A stretch of DNA of 64,000 nucleotides from Ixodes scapularis (lineage: Eukaryota; Arthropoda; Arachnida; Ixodida; Ixodidae). This document shows, one piece after another, positions 20,261-29,385 of this stretch. The DNA lies in assembly GCF_016920785.2 (NCBI RefSeq), contig NW_024609879.1, forward strand, positions 17,738,078-17,802,077, written 5' to 3'. Position 1 is the first letter of the stretch. Every line of letters starts with the position of its first letter. A program made the position numbers and the translations under genes. The notes beneath the pieces were generated by a model, which had not been told where the DNA came from, did no database searches, and saw nothing but the letters and a program-made list of their open reading frames with translations.

Positions 20261-20278
20261 ATTGGCGAGCCTGCCAGG
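20261..20278 (+). other. Probable primer-binding site of the plus-strand LTR element
   Basis: ATTGGCGAGCCTGCCAGG directly follows the GTGACA LTR end. TTGGCGA is a common beginning for retroelement primer sites. It fixes the orientation of the outer element as plus. Confidence 0.55.
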
Positions 20279-20353
20279 ATTCGTGACCCATTTCTGACGT
20301 CTTGTTCTTTTGAGAGGTAGAGGAGCGTCGGAAAGCGAAAGGCATCCAGGGTC

Positions 20354-20763
20354 ATGGAGGTAGAGAGATTAACGACTGTCGGAAAGGAACTGGGCTATGC
20401 TGGGTTTGGCATTTTGCGAGGTGAATCTTCTATGGGGCATACGTTGCTGGGCCGAGTGTTCATCTCAACGCATCCTAGGGCAGGTTGCTGCAAGCCAGCT
20501 AACCTCATTTGGAGTGCTGTCGCCGGTAGCCAGTCGAGTCCAGTGAACTCATCCCGGACGAAACAATTAGACACAGGACACATGGTCTGTCAAGCAGAAT
20601 CTCTCTCGAATGGTCGTCCGTGCTCCCTTTCTTCTTTTTTTTTCATTTTTCAGGGCGCACAGTCGCGCCATCTACTTCGATTAGACGAGGAAGTAGAAGA
20701 ATTTAAAAAACACTGTACCGGGCCAGAGTTGAAGAAATCTGTAGACGACGAAAGAGCATGGAT
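20354..20763 (+). CDS. 5' part of a gag-like frame of the plus-strand LTR element
   Basis: Begins with an ATG 76 bp after the primer site and reads MEVERLTTVGKELGY, a start typical of gag proteins in arthropod LTR elements. Between about 20404 and 20655 the sequence loses that character and carries a T9 tract before a CAG. This could be an insertion or an intron (GT at about 20404, AG at about 20653). Coding character returns with LDEEVEEFKKHCTGPELKK up to the LINE insertion at 20767. I cannot assign a family. Confidence 0.4.
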
Positions 20764-20766
20764 GAG

Positions 20767-21465
20767 ATTGATTGATTGAAGTCCTTTAATGACGAGGATG
20801 GCTCGAGGCCGCAGTGGGGAAGAAGAGGGAGGGGGAAGGGTAGAGGAGGGGGTTTGGTCACTTCAACATGTCGGGCAAGGTACTAAGGCAGTCTACTCGC
20901 GCTACACCGCTCGGTATAAGCCACTATTTTTCCATGATCTGCGACCGCCTTTTGGGCATCATCGTCTGTTTGTATAATAGCAGTAAGGGCTGCAAGAGAG
21001 GTCACTTGTAGGTCGTCGATGCGGTCTCGGCCCCGTGGGAAGGCAGGACAGTACTTTATAAGATGCCACAAATCTGCGCGGCACTGTTGGAGACAGTGGC
21101 TGCATCTTGGTGGTGCGGCTGAAACAAGTGGCAGCTGCCACTTCATGATTATGTGTGGTGTGTAGGCCGCTTTCGCGATGACTTTGTTTATAAAAACTTC
21201 TTGCTGCCTAGAAAGTTCTTTGATGACAGGCGTCTGGGGTGTAGCCTCCATGATACGCTGTTTGCTAGCGGTCTTAATGGAGGTACGAATGAAGTTCATG
21301 TAGGCTATATGCCTGTTCAAGGGTGTTTCGGTCGGATCCATGTGATAGGGTGTCTGGAGTGTGGGATTGTCGGGGTGCGGGGTGGTGTAAGTGTGGTCCG
21401 TCCCGTGTGCCTGTACGGCTGCTGCATGCGCCTCAGCATTACCCCAGAAGATGGCACACTCAACG
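20767..21465 (-). mobile_element. 5'-truncated LINE (non-LTR retrotransposon), 3' end
   Basis: The minus strand encodes the C-terminal end of a LINE ORF2. The segment FWGNAEAHAAA at about 21440 resembles the end of an RNase H domain (GN-x-AH). Then comes QQEVFINKVIAKAAYTPH, and a terminal zinc-knuckle-like CSHCLQQCRADLWHLIKYCP (about 21120-21060), the CCHC-type motif common in I/R1/Jockey-group LINEs. The stop is near 20883. About 110 bp of 3' UTR ends in a short (TCAA)n tail at 20767-20779, typical of LINEs that lack poly(A). The insertion breaks the outer gag-like frame. A target duplication is not clear. Confidence 0.75.
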
Positions 21466-22092
21466 AGGTAACGAAACTCAGGGAGTCCTTAGACATAGAC
21501 GAGGTGTCAGTTAAGAAGTGGCTAGAAGGTCACCTTTCGTTCGTAAAGCAAGAGTGGGAGCTGGAATATGAAGAATGGGAAATGCTATGGCAAGAGACGG
21601 AGATTGGAGGTGACGGAGATTCCTTAGAAATACAGAAATGTAAAAGAGAGACAGCCGCACAACTGTCCCGTCTTCACGCAGTATCTCGTAGCCTGAAAGA
21701 GATGATAGGGCTTTTGGAAGCCATAGTGACTACAGCTCAAGATGCGATGTGCGCATCAGTTGAAAAGCGATACGCGGATGAAAAACTTGAGGGTGACTCG
21801 ATAACACTCTCCCGTACCCTGAGTGCAGACACAGAGGCACCTGAGAGGGAAATGAGATTGTTCGGGGAGGCTACGGTGGTGTAAGCTACACCACCGAAAC
21901 GGTGAAAAATGAGATGCCGAGCGTGGTGGACGTAACCAATGAATTGTTGCTGGGGCTTCTAGCCGGTGATCATTCGGAATCCCGACAACAGGAAAGCGGT
22001 AAAAGGTCCGAATTAGAGAAATTTCTGACTGAACCTCGTCGAACAAACACACAGTTGTTCCTGCGAGAGGACCACATAGTCAAGTGTCTTAC
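21465..22092 (+). CDS. 3' part of the gag-like frame of the plus-strand LTR element
   Basis: After the LINE, frame 3 runs to a TAA at 21882-21884. It encodes a charged, helix-rich protein (VSVKKWLEGHLSFVKQEWEL and later QLSRLHAVSRSLKEMIGLLE) that looks like a capsid/coiled-coil region. The stop lies in a 10-bp-arm hairpin. Shifting back one base inside it opens a further ~65 codons in frame 2 (VDVTNELLLGLLAGDHSES) to a TAG at about 22093. A third short frame follows to 22386. No protease, RT or integrase follows before the sequence becomes unrecognisable, so the element is either truncated or non-autonomous. Confidence 0.45.
21874..21896 (+). other. Hairpin containing the gag-like stop codon
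   Basis: CGGTGGTGTA, loop AGC, TACACCACCG form a perfect 10-bp stem, and the TAA stop spans the stem-loop edge. It could stimulate recoding, or it could be accidental. Confidence 0.5.
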
Positions 22093-22389
22093 GTAGTGCA
22101 GATCAGAGGAGGGCAGAGAGAGCGGTTCAAGGTACGCAAGCTTTTTCGTCGAACAGGAATCACTGGGCTTAAACAGGACGCACACCAGATAAGCAGGAGT
22201 CAGAGACTAGTGGGCCAAAAGATGCGGAAGCAAGTTCGGATACAAAAACAAACCGGAAGCACTAAATGCTCAGAGGTTGAGTCCGACCCTGCTGAGGCCA
22301 GCCTAGCACAGATTGAGTGTGACGCCAAAACGCTGCTAGGTCCTGCGCCGAGCTGGTCAGCTCGAAGGCCCAGGTTGGGCGGTTAGCTA

Positions 22390-23090
22390 ATTTAGATTAA
22401 GAAAGCCAGTTTAATACTGAAATTTTGACAGGACTTTGTACACAGCATGTCTGTAGCGTTTGCTGCGAGTCATAAGCTGCTTTGTTTTTGTTTGTGTTTC
22501 GTCTTTCGATTTCGTACTTTTGTCATGGCGGTTTCAATGTTATCTTTTTTAACTTTCACTTGGTAAATGAGCGAGAAAACGTGGTTTTTTGAACTCTAAA
22601 CGAACTTGGGGTTTTCGAACTTTCGCGATAACAATTCGCTACTTTAGGCCACTTATTTGAAATCAAGTTTGTTACTTTTTCGTTTTCTTTTCTTCTTGGA
22701 CTAAGCGTCCAGTGATAGCTTACAGTATAAATTTAAGTTTCTTTTGAACAGTTCTTCAACTAGGGACGATATCACCTGATCGTAAACTCATTGCAAGGAT
22801 TTAAGTTGTTTTTGTGCGGGAGAACTTTCAAGGTACAGACCAAACATCTGCCGTTAGAGCTTTTAAAAAGAGCCAAACATACTAACAGCAGAGTTATCAG
22901 ATGAATCATGGCATCACAATATTGGAGTTTTCGTCTTGAATACATTAAGGGAAGAGAAAGCGTAGGAGCGTACTTCATTAGTCGAGTATAAAGAGACGAC
23001 CGACGGGTGGTTGGGTTTCTAAATAGTGTAATCTTTTGTACTCCAGGGAGGTAGAGGCTCTAGCGATGCTCTGCGAATATTGAAACAAAG
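22390..23090. other. Region without recognisable features
   Basis: AT-rich noncoding DNA after the last gag-like frame, with T-rich tracts. No 3' LTR, polypurine tract or coding motif is visible, so the outer element's 3' end is not in this window. Confidence 0.4.
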
Positions 23091-23436
23091 TTAAAGCCTA
23101 GTTCACATGCAGCGATTTTGGCCCTAAAGCCTAGTTCACATGCAGCGGTTTTCGCCCTAGAGCGGCGCGATTTCTGCCGTCGCGGCGCTCTGGCCAGCAC
23201 CAGCAATTCTGCGGCACGAGCGCCGCGACGGCAGAAATCGCGCCGCTTTAAGCTTTCACATGCAGCGATTTTGGCCCTAGAGCGGCGCGATTTCTGCCGT
23301 CGCGGCGCTCGTGCCGCAGAATTGCTGGTGCTGGCCAGAGCGCCGCGACGGCAGAAATCGCGCCGCTCTAGGGCCAAAACCGCTGCATGTGAATTAGGCT
23401 TTAGGGCCAAAATCGCTGCATGTGAACTAGGCTTAA
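23091..23436. mobile_element. Compound palindromic MITE (element nested within itself)
   Basis: Four arms of one sequence alternate in orientation. Each contains TTCACATGCAGCG(A/G)TTTT followed by CCCTAGAGCGGCGCGATTTC and TGCCGTCGCGGCGCTC. The arms pair around a main centre near 23256 and around two secondary centres (about 23195 and 23315), where CTGGCCAGCACCAGCAATTC and its complement form the loop sides. Outer ends are AGCCTAG and CTAGGC with TTAA on both sides (23091-23094, 23433-23436), so a TTAA target is possible. Nothing is encoded. Confidence 0.8.
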
Positions 23437-23518
23437 GAGTGCTGAAACGGTGCTGCTGAACGGCAGCGCGAACTTTAGAGAAGTATAGATTAAAAATGAA
23501 AGCCGTTTACAAATCCCT

Positions 23519-24378
23519 CCCTATTGGAAAAACGTACAAGAAACAAACCTGCTGCTTTAACAGTTCTGGTATGACACCACCATAATTTCTTTGTGTTACG
23601 CATGCAGCTAGTTTGGTTTGGCGTTCTGCATAACTGGAGATACCGGCACCGCTATGGCTCCGGGTCTGTCTATACTGGCAGCCACTTTGCTTGCCGATAT
23701 GATTCGGTGTGGCTGGTATGATTTTGCGTCCGATGACGTAGGCGACTGCCCTCTTTCCAACAAAACGCTTATACCACAGGACCACCGGTATAACCAACTC
23801 ATACATGCAGAAAGACGACCGCTATCTTCCAACAAAAACGTCCATCGTTCACCACCGCTATCGTTACATACACCATACATGTCGAAAAAGAACATAAGCC
23901 ATGTTTACACGAATGCGACTTAGTTGCATTGAATCCAGTTGCCGCATTCAATATGCGGTCATGTAAACGGCATAATGCGCAAAGCGCATCGCATTTTGGA
24001 ACGGGGAGGATTATCGGAAGGCGCTCGATGCGGGAGCGAGTGAACAGCTGAGAACATGGCGGCGGCCAACCTCGTCGGCGGCGCGGAGAGCGGTCCCGCA
24101 ATTTTTTTCCCGAGAACGCAAGCTTTTATTGCGATCATAAGTAAGCGGAATATAGCGGAGCTGCTCGGTGAGGGCGGCCCCGTCCAAACCTTTGCGAAGT
24201 ACGACTTGCGAGTCCGAAGGGGTCACAAAGGCTTCGGTGCAAGCACGAATGACACCGAGAGCTCCGAGCACTGTAGAGCACTGCATGGTAGCGCAGAACG
24301 ACCAGCTCCTACCTCGGTGCAGTTCCTGGCTCCGCAAGAGCCTCTCGGACTCGGGGTCCGGTTGGTCTGGTCGCGATC
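23519..24378 (-). repeat. 860-bp inverted repeat, left copy (partner 35314-36172)
   Basis: The reverse complement matches 35314-36172 along its whole length with roughly 3-5% differences by eye. One outer end reads CCCTATTGGAAAAACG. The inner end stops at GGTCGCGATC. Open frames occur on both strands in both copies (for example MAAANLVGGAESGP starting at 24056), which shows only that sequence is shared. A small internal inverted pair, TGTTTACACGAATGCGAC and GCGGTCATGTAAAC (about 23901-23968), sits in the middle. Confidence 0.85.
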
Positions 24379-24619
24379 GGCGAGGTCTAGCGCGGCGAAA
24401 CGCGGAGGCTTCCTCAAAGCGTGCACACACACGTCGCCTCTCGTTCAGAGTGAACCGGCGGCCCGGCCTGGAGTCCTAAACGCCTTCCGTCTCCCAACTT
24501 GTTCCACAGCACCGAAGACAGCGGGCACGATCTTTACGTTCACTGAATGCGTCGAAAGGCCTTCACGTGCGATGCACCGGAAAACGTGGTGCGGCTGGTG
24601 CCGGAACGGAACTGCATAA
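24056..24619 (+). CDS. Hypothetical protein, possibly fortuitous
   Basis: A 187-codon frame begins in a good context (GAACATGGCGGCG) in GC-rich, CpG-rich DNA. The first ~108 residues lie inside the 860-bp inverted repeat and recur at 35292-35636 (minus). The rest is unique. No domain, signal peptide or membrane segment is recognisable. In the right-hand copy the frame diverges at the repeat edge and stops. This could be a short first exon of a repeat-borne gene, or chance openness in GC-rich DNA. I favour the latter. Confidence 0.2.
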   Translation: MAAANLVGGAESGPAIFFPRTQAFIAIISKRNIAELLGEGGPVQTFAKYDLRVRRGHKGFGASTNDTESSEHCRALHGSAERPAPTSVQFLAPQEPLGLGVRLVWSRSARSSAAKRGGFLKACTHTSPLVQSEPAARPGVLNAFRLPTCSTAPKTAGTIFTFTECVERPSRAMHRKTWCGWCRNGTA

Positions 24620-25200
24620 CTTCGAGCTTTGAGTCAACGTGTACGGCAACAAACCGATCGTGACACCAAGCCGCGGATACCTCATCGCCGGTCGACAGCG
24701 GCAAACGGCCTGTTGCTCGTATCGTGGGCCGTGACTCGTACTCGGCCAACTTGGCGTCTTTTCGTGGCCCCTCGCGTCGTCGCAACCAGCCACAAACCCG
24801 ACAAACCCACCAGCCCGAAACCGTAGCCCCGTAGCGACCGTAGCCTGCGTTGGAGAAAAGCGAAACCGAAACTTAAAGATTCCGCCCAGTGGCTTCCGCT
24901 GCCGCGGGTTTTCTAACTTCGCGGCTTCCACTTCCGGTCGTCGCGGAGATGGCGAAGATAGAGCGGTGTGGGGGTTCGTTGGCTTGTTTACGGTTACGGG
25001 ACAGATGTTTTGCGGTCCGTTTCTACTGCGTCTCTGGCTCTCAACTGGACGGCGCCTCTCATAGTTCAACCAGGCGTGGTCAGCCTGCGTCAGGCCGGCT
25101 CGACTCGTCCGATCGCCGGACCGCAGGCGACTTCCAAGTACGGCCGTTAGGCCTAGGATCCGTGAAACGGTAAGCGAATCTCGTCCCGTTTTCGTTCTAC
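24400..25200 (+). promoter_or_regulatory. GC/CpG-rich block, candidate promoter
   Basis: CpG is markedly more frequent here than in the AT-rich DNA after 25200 (by inspection). The block ends in a candidate first exon with a good donor. Motifs for a TATA box are not evident. Similar CpG-rich sequence lies inside the adjoining inverted repeat. Confidence 0.3.
24949..25169 (+). other. Candidate first exon with splice donor
   Basis: An ATG in strong context (GCGGAGATGGCGAAG) opens a frame (MAKIERCGGSLACL...) that stays open to ACG|GTAAGC at 25169/25170, a near-consensus 5' splice site. The encoded peptide matches nothing I know. It lies upstream of the 28.8-35.3 kb segment, which holds further splice-bounded blocks on the same strand. 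The linkage is inference only. Confidence 0.3.
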
Positions 25201-25650
25201 TTTTAAATTACGTTAGGTGCGCTACAGTATAAGCATGCGTGCCAAGTGTTCGTGACAATTTTGAACTAGAATAATTGTGCTTCATTGCGGTCATTTGCCG
25301 AAAATGTAAATCGAGCAATGAACGAGGAGCCATGCTTGAAAACGGTGTATGTACGATGTTAACTTCTACCTGTGCGGCTAAAAAAAAAAAGACTGGTTAC
25401 GGTTGGATGCGAGGCTGGTCCCAATGCCATGGTAAGCACTTAGAGCGCCTTTCTGAACGGCATGTTAGCAATATAGCGATCAACAAGACGAGCGACGGCG
25501 AGAAGCTACGAGAGCCGGCGCCGAGCGCCGAAGATTTCTCACTCTCGCTGCTTGCGCCGCTCGGTTCTTGGGCTTCTAGAAAACGTCGCTCATCGCCTCG
25601 GTCGCTCGCACCAATCGCTTTCACAATGTGTGTCTCGTCGCGCGGCTGAC

Positions 25651-26430
25651 TGCCGTGTTTATTCAATATAAACCGACCTTTTTTTTTTTCTTCTTCTTCT
25701 TCTTTTTTTTTTTTTCGGAAATTGTGACTAAAGAATTTCGACACCTACATTCGCGACCAAATTTTGCGACCCTACCGGAGGCATGAAGCTATCGAGTCAC
25801 CGAGCCGGCGTTGCCGTAGAGCCGCGCCGCTTCTTGTTTCAAAAGGCTTTTGGTTGCCGAAATGGCTCGCCGCCCGCGGTGGCCGGTCGGGCGTCGGATT
25901 TCGACATCGCGCCTCTAGCGTTCCCCTTGCTGGGCAACGGGTAAGGAGAGGAACGCGATGCGCCATGCACTTTACCCTCCATCCTCGCAAACGCGCACAA
26001 AAAAAAAAAAAAGATGTTATTTTTGTTAGTTGCTTGAGGCGGCTCGGCTCGCGTGTTGCTCATGGCGACACGGCGGCTTTGCTTGCGTCTTTGTAGTTTG
26101 TCTTCCGTCGCTTCGCACCTTTTTTCGTTTCTTGTCGTCATTTTACAACGGTGTCAGTGAAGTATTGCTGCGAATTTGCGAGGATGTCTACCCAGCTGAC
26201 GAAGCTTCGGACGATGATAACATGTCCAGAAGTTCTGACGGTGATGAAGTTTTTGGCATCGCCCCGTGATTTAGCTGAGAGTGATGTAAATAAAGGTTTT
26301 TTTCCTTTCTTTTGCCCAAAATTTCCCCCTCTTCTTAAAAATAAAAAAAAAGATCGACCTATATTTCAATTCTTTTTTTTTTTGTGGATCCAATAAATAG
26401 GGTTCGACCTATTTTCGAGTAAATACGGTA
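25651..26430. mobile_element. Probable pogo/Tigger-type DNA transposon remnant
   Basis: The right end reads GGTTCGACCTATTTTCGAGTAAATACGGTA. The left end is the approximate complement (TGCCGTGTTTATTCAATATAAACCGACC). This matches the TACCGTATTTACTCG-type ends known from pogo/Tigger-like elements. Just inside the right end, frame 26154-26269 encodes an acidic tail (VYPADEASDDDN...SSDGDEVFG) followed by a stop, like the acidic C-terminus of such transposases. The catalytic domain is absent. Confidence 0.5.
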
Positions 26431-26434
26431 AGTT

Positions 26435-28488
26435 TAATTTTTATTTTGGGTTACGTCGGACGCAACTCGAATGCTTGACAGTTACGTTGGGCGTAACTTT
26501 AATTTTTATTTCGGGTTCCGTCGGACGTAACGTTAAACACTCCGTTACACTTAAGGAAAATAGGGGCTGCCGGTTCATCATATAAAGTTATAAACCAACC
26601 ATTTGTGTTTAATTAAAATGCATCACTGACCTCAAAAAAAAAATACTGCTATCCTAGAGTTTATGCTATAGGAATGTAGCGCTTCAGATAAATTTGTTAA
26701 TTTTTACTTTTAGTCCCTGCCCCCTCCAGATACAACATCTGGCCTAAAGCAGTGTTCCGGATCTCCTTCCAAGACCTCAGGCCGGTCGTCATTCAATCCA
26801 TGAGTCGGCGGCGTCTCATGGGCGTGTTGCTGGTGCTTACTGGATGGTGCTACCGAGGGAAAAGTGGTCGTGCTTGGGAAAGGCAAGTATGGCCGCCGTA
26901 ATTATAGATATTGTTTTTACCTTTGCTCGAATCCACTTTTACGAAATGCACAGTTCGCATGTGTGCATCTCTCAATGTTTCCACAGTCGGCTGTTTTTTT
27001 TTTTTTGAGTGCTCTAACTCTGTCAGCGCTAGTTTCTCTAGATCATGCAAATGGGATGCAACACTAAACCACATATGCTCTCGCAACAAACAGTGCTGTG
27101 CAGAAGCACAGTGGAATTTACTCTAGCTTTATAATGCCGCACAAAATGGTTGACTCCAAGTATAGCTACTTTTGTGACTCCGTTTAACCAAAAGCTCTGC
27201 CGAAACAAACTTGCCGCCTTATAGGTAGTACAAAAGAACCTCGCGTGCCTAACCTGAAGAAGGGCATTTTTTTTCATAGGTCAATTTTTCCTTAAACCAA
27301 TACCTTCAGCCTCCTTGAAATGTTAACATTATGTGACACACGGAAGAACAGTAAACTCTTTAATGTTGGCAAACCTTTAATTTTCGCGGCCTTTAATTTT
27401 GCAGAATTTAGTGGCTGCGATTATGTCCTCTGTGACCGATTCGAGAAGAAATAGGGGCCACGAAGATAAGGGCGTTTTACTGTACATCGGAGGAAAGAGG
27501 AAGTCACTTATGTTTGTATGCAGGAGTAAAACCAACAACAACAATCATGGTGTCGACACTTTGTAAGCCTATCTGTGTCTATTGAATGATTCCAATTTTG
27601 TTTTAGTTCGTTAAACATCATTGCCTGTACATTGTGGGATGTCGTCTTCAACACGAGCAGTGGTTTTCTTCTCAAGCAGGCAGCATGGACGCGTGCCGCA
27701 GCACAACATAGTTCATTTGCAGGTGGTACCGCAGGTTGAAGGATGGTTGGCACAATATGGGGGAATCACAATTCAATGTTCTACCTCGGGTGTAGACAAG
27801 ATTTGCTTATTCTAAATCATTTTGTCTAAAAATCTGTGATTTGCGATGAATGTACCCGCATGGTTGGAAGGGCCAGACAAGCCTTGTGAGCGCTTCATTT
27901 TCTAGCGTCTCAGTCCTGAACCCACTCACGCACCACATGTGTAGATGTTCCGATAGGTGGGAGCACTTATTTGGAAAATGGTGAATGGCAACTGTTATCT
28001 TTATCAGACTTCTGTATTATGGTCAAAGTTGGACTGCATATTTGCAATACTTTTTCTCACTTAAAAATATGTCATACTAAAATATGTAGAATAGCCGATG
28101 ACAAAAAGAGAATGGCTGGGCATCCTCCAGCACGTGCTTGTGCTTTTCACCCCACTTTGGACAGATGTGCTTGCTCCAGGCTCATGAGGCGCTGAAACGT
28201 CATCGAAGGTAGCAGACGGGCTGGTGGTGGAACAACGGAGACTTCTCCCTGCCTTTCTCATGCTGTCAGTGAGCGTGTACCTCTATACTCTAACTTAGCT
28301 TAACCTGCACAGAGCTGAGGAGAATAGGCTTGGCGAGTGCCCTTACTGCATATGCTGAGGTAGAATAGCCAAGGTACAGCTGGGGCACTTTCTGAATCAA
28401 GAACATTGTGTATCTTACCTTCAAAAACACATCATTTTGGGGGTGCAAAAGGAATTGTAAGGCATATCTTTGTTTGTATTGTCCTATT
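26435..28488. other. Region without recognisable features
   Basis: Mostly noncoding DNA. Two diverged GGGTTACGTCGGACGCAAC / GGGTTCCGTCGGACGTAAC blocks at about 26446 and 26513 form a local ~67-bp duplication. Several 60-80-codon frames lie on both strands; none is recognisable. Intronic sequence of a gene starting at about 25 kb is possible but unproven. Confidence 0.4.
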
Positions 28489-28496
28489 ACGCATCG

Positions 28497-28645
28497 CAGG
28501 CACGTAGCCAGGGGGAAGCTTATGAGGCCCGCCCCCCCCTCCGAAATCTTCCATTTTGCATGGGTCCTCCTCTCCCCCCTCCCCCTCATACAGCGTTTTG
28601 TTATGAGGGGGCCCCCCCTGAAACAAAATCCTGGCTACGTGCCTG
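28497..28645. mobile_element. hAT-type MITE, 149 bp
   Basis: Perfect 16-bp terminal inverted repeats CAGGCACGTAGCCAGG / CCTGGCTACGTGCCTG. A perfect 8-bp target duplication ACGCATCG lies on both sides (28489-28496, 28646-28653). The interior is C-rich then G-rich (GGCCCGCCCCCCC ... GGGGGCCCCCCC), also inverted. The 8-bp duplication and CAGG start are hAT hallmarks. Confidence 0.92.
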
Positions 28646-29385
28646 ACGCATCGACTCCAACTTAATGCGGAGTCGACCCACCCTGTTGATAAATTTAATG
28701 CCTGCCAGGTAATTTGTTTTGCATTCAGTTAATATATCAGTATTCAGTTAGGTATCCCAAGTCATTAGTCGCTGAGATGCAGTCTCTCTGCAAGTCAGTC
28801 ATGTTTAACATTCATAAAACTGCTTGTCAAATAATGGCACTGTCGAGGACATGTACTCGGCCCGAGCGATCGCTGTGCACAAGCTGGTCGTGTGGTTACA
28901 GGCAGCAAACATCCCGGTTGGAACGTCCTACCTCGCAATGTAGCTGAAGACTAGGTCAGGGCCCCACACACAAACGTCTATACTTTGCATCTCTTTTAAG
29001 CTGGACCACTTTTGACACTACAAGCCATTGCAGCAAAAACAGTGTGAGACATGATTATAAGCTCGACGTACCATGGCATCCAACTAGAGGGTCACATGGC
29101 TTGCAGCTTCTGCCGTGGTTAACTTTAAACTGAGATAGTTTGGAATAATGCTCCCAGTTTTTAGTGTTGCCCGGCACGGTTAACAATTTGGTGATATAGT
29201 GCTGCATTGAAAAATCTGCATTTGTGATTGTATCACCTTATGAATGCATACTAGCTATTAAACTCTCCATTCTGCAGAGAAATGAAATGCACTTTGCTTC
29301 CAAGTGCAGCTACTTCTGAAACTTCATGGTATGAAGCACCTTATGGCTGCAAGCTCTGACCGATCTTGTTCTCTGGTCTGCGCAG

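Noticed and set aside
24563..25069. 168-residue minus-strand protein in the CpG-rich block
   Set aside because: Arg/Pro-rich composition expected from GC-rich DNA; no domain, and it competes with plus-strand frames.
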